Both the position numbers and the translations under genes were made by a program. This document shows, piece after piece, positions 60,962 to 64,000 of a stretch of DNA of 64,000 nt. The notes below the pieces were generated by a model. The model worked only from the letters and a program-made list of their open reading frames with translations, searched no databases and was not told the DNA's origin. Numbering within the stretch: the first letter of the stretch is position 1; each line of letters starts with the position of its first letter. The DNA is from Comamonas sp. B21-038 (lineage in GTDB: Bacteria; Pseudomonadota; Gammaproteobacteria; Burkholderiales; Burkholderiaceae_C): assembly GCF_022387135.1 (NCBI RefSeq), contig NZ_CP092462.1, positions 1,426,001 through 1,490,000 on the forward strand. Reading direction: 5' to 3'.

Positions 60962-62209
60962 ATGGCCACCTTGATCACCGACGTCAAAGTCATCGCGACG
61001 GCGCCAGAGGGCATCAACCTCCTGGTCGTCAGGATCGAGACCAACCAGCCCGGCCTCTACGGCCTGGGCTGCGCCACCTTTGCCTACCGCCATCTGGCGG
61101 TGCAATGTCTGGTGGAGCAGTACCTGCGCCCGCTGCTGATCGGCCGCGATGCCAGCCAGATTGAAGAGCTGTGGCAGCTGATGCACCAGAACGCCTACTG
61201 GCGCAACGGCCCCATCGAGAACAATGCGATCTCGGGCGTGGACATGGCGCTGTGGGACCTGAAGGGCAAGCAGGCCGGCATGCCGCTGTACCAGTTGCTG
61301 GGCGGCAAGCTGCGCGAGGGCGTGCCCATCTACCGCCATGCCGATGGGCGCGATCTGGAGGAGCTTTGCGACAACATCCAGAAGTACCGCGAGCAGGGCA
61401 TCACCCATATCCGCTGTCAAAGCGGTGGTTATGGCGGTGGCGGCTTTGGCGCGGCGCCCGGTACGGCCCCCCAAGGCGCTGCTAATGGCATTTACCTCGA
61501 TGCGCGCAAGTACATGCGCGAGACGCTGAAGATGTTCGACACCCTCCGCAGCCGCATCGGCTTTGAGGTGGAGCTGTGCCACGATGTGCATGAGCGCCTG
61601 AAGCCGGCAGACGCGATCCGCTTTGCGCAGGCGCTCGAGCCCTACGAGCTGTTCTTTCTGGAAGACGCGATTGCGCTGGAAGAGGGCGACTGGCTGCGCC
61701 AGCTGCGCGGCAAGACCAATGTGCCGCTGGCCCAGGGCGAGCTGTTCAACCACCCGTTTGAATGGCGCGGCATCATCGCCGAGCGGCTGATCGATTTCAT
61801 CCGCGTGCACCTGAGCCAGGTGGGTGGCATCACCCCGGCGCGCAAGCTGCAGCTGTTTGCCGAGCAGTACGGCGTGCGCACCGCCTGGCACGGGCCGGGC
61901 GATATGTCGCCGCTGGCACATGCGGCCAATATCCATATCGACCTGGCCTCGCGCAATTTTGGCGTGCAGGAATGGTCGGGCACCGAGCCGCCTAATTTTG
62001 TGATCCAGGCGCTCAACGGCCCGCGCGATGCCTTGCTGGCCGTGTTCCCCGGTTTGCCCACGTTCCGCAATGGCTATGTCTACGCCAATGAGCTGCCCGG
62101 TCTTGGCGTGGACATTGACGAGCGCGAGGCAGCCAAGTACCCCTGCAGCAGCGCCGTCACCACCTGGACGCAGACCCGCCTGACCGATGGGAGCCTGCAA
62201 ACCCCCTGA
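60962..62209 (+). CDS. mannonate dehydratase-like enolase-superfamily protein (ManD/RspA group)
   Basis: A 415-residue enzyme of the mandelate racemase/enolase superfamily. The N-terminal cap ends with NGPIENNAISGVDMALWDLK and GKQAGMPLYQLLGGKLREGV. The metal-binding acids lie in ELCHDVHERLKPADAIRFAQ, FFLEDAIALEEGDW and LAQGELFNHPFEW. HIRCQSGGYGG holds the Arg, and perhaps the Tyr, of the ManD dyad, and TAWHGPGDMSPLAHAANIHI the catalytic His. PGLGVDIDEREAAKYPCSSA is the family close. It most probably dehydrates D-mannonate, D-gluconate or a similar hexonate; many ManD-group proteins have very low activity, so the true substrate is open. Confidence 0.88.
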   Translation: MATLITDVKVIATAPEGINLLVVRIETNQPGLYGLGCATFAYRHLAVQCLVEQYLRPLLIGRDASQIEELWQLMHQNAYWRNGPIENNAISGVDMALWDLKGKQAGMPLYQLLGGKLREGVPIYRHADGRDLEELCDNIQKYREQGITHIRCQSGGYGGGGFGAAPGTAPQGAANGIYLDARKYMRETLKMFDTLRSRIGFEVELCHDVHERLKPADAIRFAQALEPYELFFLEDAIALEEGDWLRQLRGKTNVPLAQGELFNHPFEWRGIIAERLIDFIRVHLSQVGGITPARKLQLFAEQYGVRTAWHGPGDMSPLAHAANIHIDLASRNFGVQEWSGTEPPNFVIQALNGPRDALLAVFPGLPTFRNGYVYANELPGLGVDIDEREAAKYPCSSAVTTWTQTRLTDGSLQTP

Positions 62210-62274
62210 TTCCCAGCGTGCCGGGCCAGCGGCGCCGGCTTTTTTCCACTCACAACAAAGACGGAGACAGACAG

Positions 62275-63288
62275 ATGACCCCTCAATTCCAACTGCGCCG
62301 CATCCTGCTGGCCACGGTGGCCGCATCGGCCATGGGCGCTGGCACGGCCTATGCCGAAGTCAAGGCACGCGTGGGCCATGCGATGCCCGAGAGCCACCCG
62401 CAAGCGATGGCGATGAACAAGTTCGCCGAGCTGACCTCGGCCTACACCAATGGCAATGTCAAGGTGCAGGCCTACCACAGCGCCGTGCTGGGCAGCGATG
62501 AGAAGCAGCTGCAGGCCGTGCAGTCGGGCACCCAGGATCTGTACATCGGCACCTTGGCGCCGCTGTCCTCGCGGGTCAAGGAAGTGCAGGTCTGGGATCT
62601 GCCGTTCATGTTCCGCAACTCGGCCGAGGTCTATGCAGTGCTCGATGGCGCCTCGTCCAAGAAGATCTTCGAGAAGATCGCACCGGCCAACCTGGTGGGC
62701 CTGACCTGGACCGGCATGGGTTTCCGCAACCTGTCCAACAGCAAGCACCGCGTGGCCAAGCCGGAGGATGTGAGCGGGCTCAAGATCCGCGTGATGACCA
62801 ACCCGGTCGCGCTGGACACCTGGAAGACCCTGGGCGCCAACGCCACGCCGATGGCCTTTGCCGAGGTGTTCCCGGCGCTGGAGATCAAGGCGCTGGACGG
62901 CCAGGAGAACCCGCTGCAGCACATGTGGGCCAACAAGATGCAGGAAGTGCAGAAGTACATCACCATCACCAACCATGTGTACACGCCGTCGGCGCTGGTG
63001 GCCTCGAAGAAGTTCTGGGACAGCCTCTCGGCCGCCGACAAGGCCGGCGTGCAAAAGGCGGCGACGGAGGCCGGGCTGCTGCAGCGCAAGCTGCTCGATG
63101 AAGGCGACAGCCAGGCGATCGACAACTTCAAGAAGGCGGGCGTGACGGTGGACAGCATGCCTGCGGCCGAGCTGGCGCGCATGCAGGACAAGGTCAAGCC
63201 GGTGCTGGCCAAGTTCGCACCGCAGATCGGCGATGAGTTCGTCAAGGGCTTCTTTGCCGAGATCGAACAGGCGCGCAAGGCCCAGTAA
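62275..63288 (+). CDS. TRAP transporter solute-binding protein, DctP family
   Basis: A 337-residue periplasmic receptor. The signal peptide (FQLRRILLATVAASAMGAGT, cleaved near TAYA) is followed by VKARVGHAMPESHPQAMAMN and VKVQAYHSAVLGSDEKQLQA. The conserved Arg that grips the substrate carboxylate is in GLKIRVMTNPVALDTWKTLG, with AMAFAEVFPALEIKALDGQE-type helix and ENPL after it. The sugar-acid genes upstream suggest a hexonate or hexuronate ligand. GGAGA lies before ATG 62275. The small permease dctQ follows after 147 bases, and a large permease dctM is expected beyond the window. Confidence 0.92.
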   Translation: MTPQFQLRRILLATVAASAMGAGTAYAEVKARVGHAMPESHPQAMAMNKFAELTSAYTNGNVKVQAYHSAVLGSDEKQLQAVQSGTQDLYIGTLAPLSSRVKEVQVWDLPFMFRNSAEVYAVLDGASSKKIFEKIAPANLVGLTWTGMGFRNLSNSKHRVAKPEDVSGLKIRVMTNPVALDTWKTLGANATPMAFAEVFPALEIKALDGQENPLQHMWANKMQEVQKYITITNHVYTPSALVASKKFWDSLSAADKAGVQKAATEAGLLQRKLLDEGDSQAIDNFKKAGVTVDSMPAAELARMQDKVKPVLAKFAPQIGDEFVKGFFAEIEQARKAQ

Positions 63289-63435
63289 CGGCAGCGGGCC
63301 TGCCCGGTGAGGCCGGGCCCGTTTCCTTCGTTTCAACGTTCTGGCAGCGCCCCATCGCGCGGCGCTGCCGGCATCGACCTACAAGCTTCAGGTGGTGGCA
63401 CGGCACGAGACCATGCTGCCGGGAAAGGTGTTGCC

Positions 63436-64000
63436 ATGGGCAAGGTACTCAAAATGCTCGCCGACGGGCTGACGCGCGCGCTGGAAATCGTCATGGTGCT
63501 GTGCATGCTCGTCATGCTGGTGATGGTGTTCGGCAATGTGATGCTGCGGCTGTTTTTCAATACCGGCATTGATCTGTCGGAAGAGGTGCCGCGCTTTGCC
63601 TTTGTGTGGCTGACCTTTCTGGGCGCCATCGTGGGCATGCGCAAGCGCGCCCACCTGGGGGTGGACCTGATGGTGCAGATGATGCCGCTGGCCGGCCGCC
63701 GCGTTTGCTGGGGGCTGAGCCAGGCCATCATGCTGCTGTGCTGCATCTACATCGTCTACGGCACCTGGCTGCAGCACGACATCATTGCCGGCAACGCCTC
63801 GCCGGTGGCGCAACTGAGCATGGTCTGGGTCTATGGCGTGAGCTACTTCACCGGCGCGGCCATCGGCATCATCTGCCTGTCCAACCTGGTGCGCCTGGTG
63901 CTGGGCAGGGTAGCGGATGACGAACTGATCGACGTGCAGGAAGAGGGCATGGAAGAGGCGCGCGAAGCCGAGCATGCGATGCAGGCGCAGTCCGGACCCC
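63436..64000 (+). CDS. TRAP transporter small permease DctQ (3' end outside window)
   Basis: The frame is open from ATG 63436 to the window edge, 188 codons. Four membrane helices are visible: ALEIVMVLCMLVMLVMVFGN, FAFVWLTFLGAIVGM, QAIMLLCCIYIVYG and SYFTGAAIGIICLSNLVRLV. FFNTGIDLSEEVPRFAFVWL and KRAHLGVDLMVQMMP are typical of DctQ. An acidic cytoplasmic tail (DDELIDVQEEGMEEAREAEH) follows. Small TRAP permeases end at about 170-220 residues, so the stop should lie just beyond the window. It acts with the upstream DctP receptor and, presumably, with a downstream DctM. Confidence 0.92.
   Translation, partial: MGKVLKMLADGLTRALEIVMVLCMLVMLVMVFGNVMLRLFFNTGIDLSEEVPRFAFVWLTFLGAIVGMRKRAHLGVDLMVQMMPLAGRRVCWGLSQAIMLLCCIYIVYGTWLQHDIIAGNASPVAQLSMVWVYGVSYFTGAAIGIICLSNLVRLVLGRVADDELIDVQEEGMEEAREAEHAMQAQSGP

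Overview
The window is GC-rich, densely coded DNA from a betaproteobacterium of the order Burkholderiales. The family Comamonadaceae, perhaps Comamonas, fits best. This rests on the gene order rimP-nusA-infB-rbfA-truB-typA, the smpB / ratA-rnfH / guaB-guaA neighbourhood, a Bug-type solute receptor, and the mix of acyl-CoA and TRAP catabolic clusters. The genus is inferred from general knowledge; no search was run. I saw no rRNA, tRNA, CRISPR array or intact insertion sequence.

1-12936, plus strand: the 3' end of pncB, an ion-transporter-superfamily permease, a 2-hydroxyacid dehydrogenase, rmuC, an MFS transporter, an SSB-like protein, tmk-holB-pilZ-tatD with an ankyrin protein, and the copper ATPase copA. 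copA sits behind a CueR-like promoter with a 19-bp spacer. fabI (minus) converges on copA across a shared terminator. 13928-20392 is a yejABEF-type peptide importer interrupted by an opposing DUF2127 gene. It is followed by an orphan LivG/LivF ATPase pair.

22230-25199 holds a lipocalin, an unrecognised 56-residue basic protein followed by a 14-bp stem-loop, cbpM, a cbpA that is frameshifted near codon 15, and a thioredoxin-like protein. 25232-33637 is the translation/ribosome-maturation operon rimP-nusA-infB-rbfA-truB-typA. Its leader has a near-consensus promoter followed at once by a terminator-like hairpin and a second palindrome.

33706-40853: a LysR regulator diverges from a CaiB CoA-transferase, a MaoC-like hydratase, a Bug receptor and two acyl-CoA dehydrogenases, with a 3-hydroxyisobutyryl-CoA hydrolase-like gene next. 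Together they look like a route for taking up an unknown carboxylic acid, activating it as a CoA ester and oxidising it. Oleate hydratase follows, behind a palindromic operator candidate. 43032-50932: small envelope proteins, smpB, ratA-rnfH, guaB, a DIP1984-family gene, a Phd/VapC-type toxin-antitoxin pair with three 19-bp-spaced operator repeats, and guaA.

50933-64000 looks more like accessory DNA: an in-frame chimera of a TSUP permease N-terminus and an alpha/beta-hydrolase C-terminus, a divergent MocR regulator with ATTGTCA repeats between them, a GlxA-type regulator, an SDR, a thiolase, a decayed MFS relic, a GntR regulator diverging from VOC and CMD-like genes, and a sugar-acid cluster (FadR-type regulator, SDR, mannonate-dehydratase-like enolase-superfamily enzyme, TRAP DctP and DctQ). 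The window ends inside dctQ. Two copies of an 18-bp motif flank the sugar-acid regulator and its presumed target promoter.
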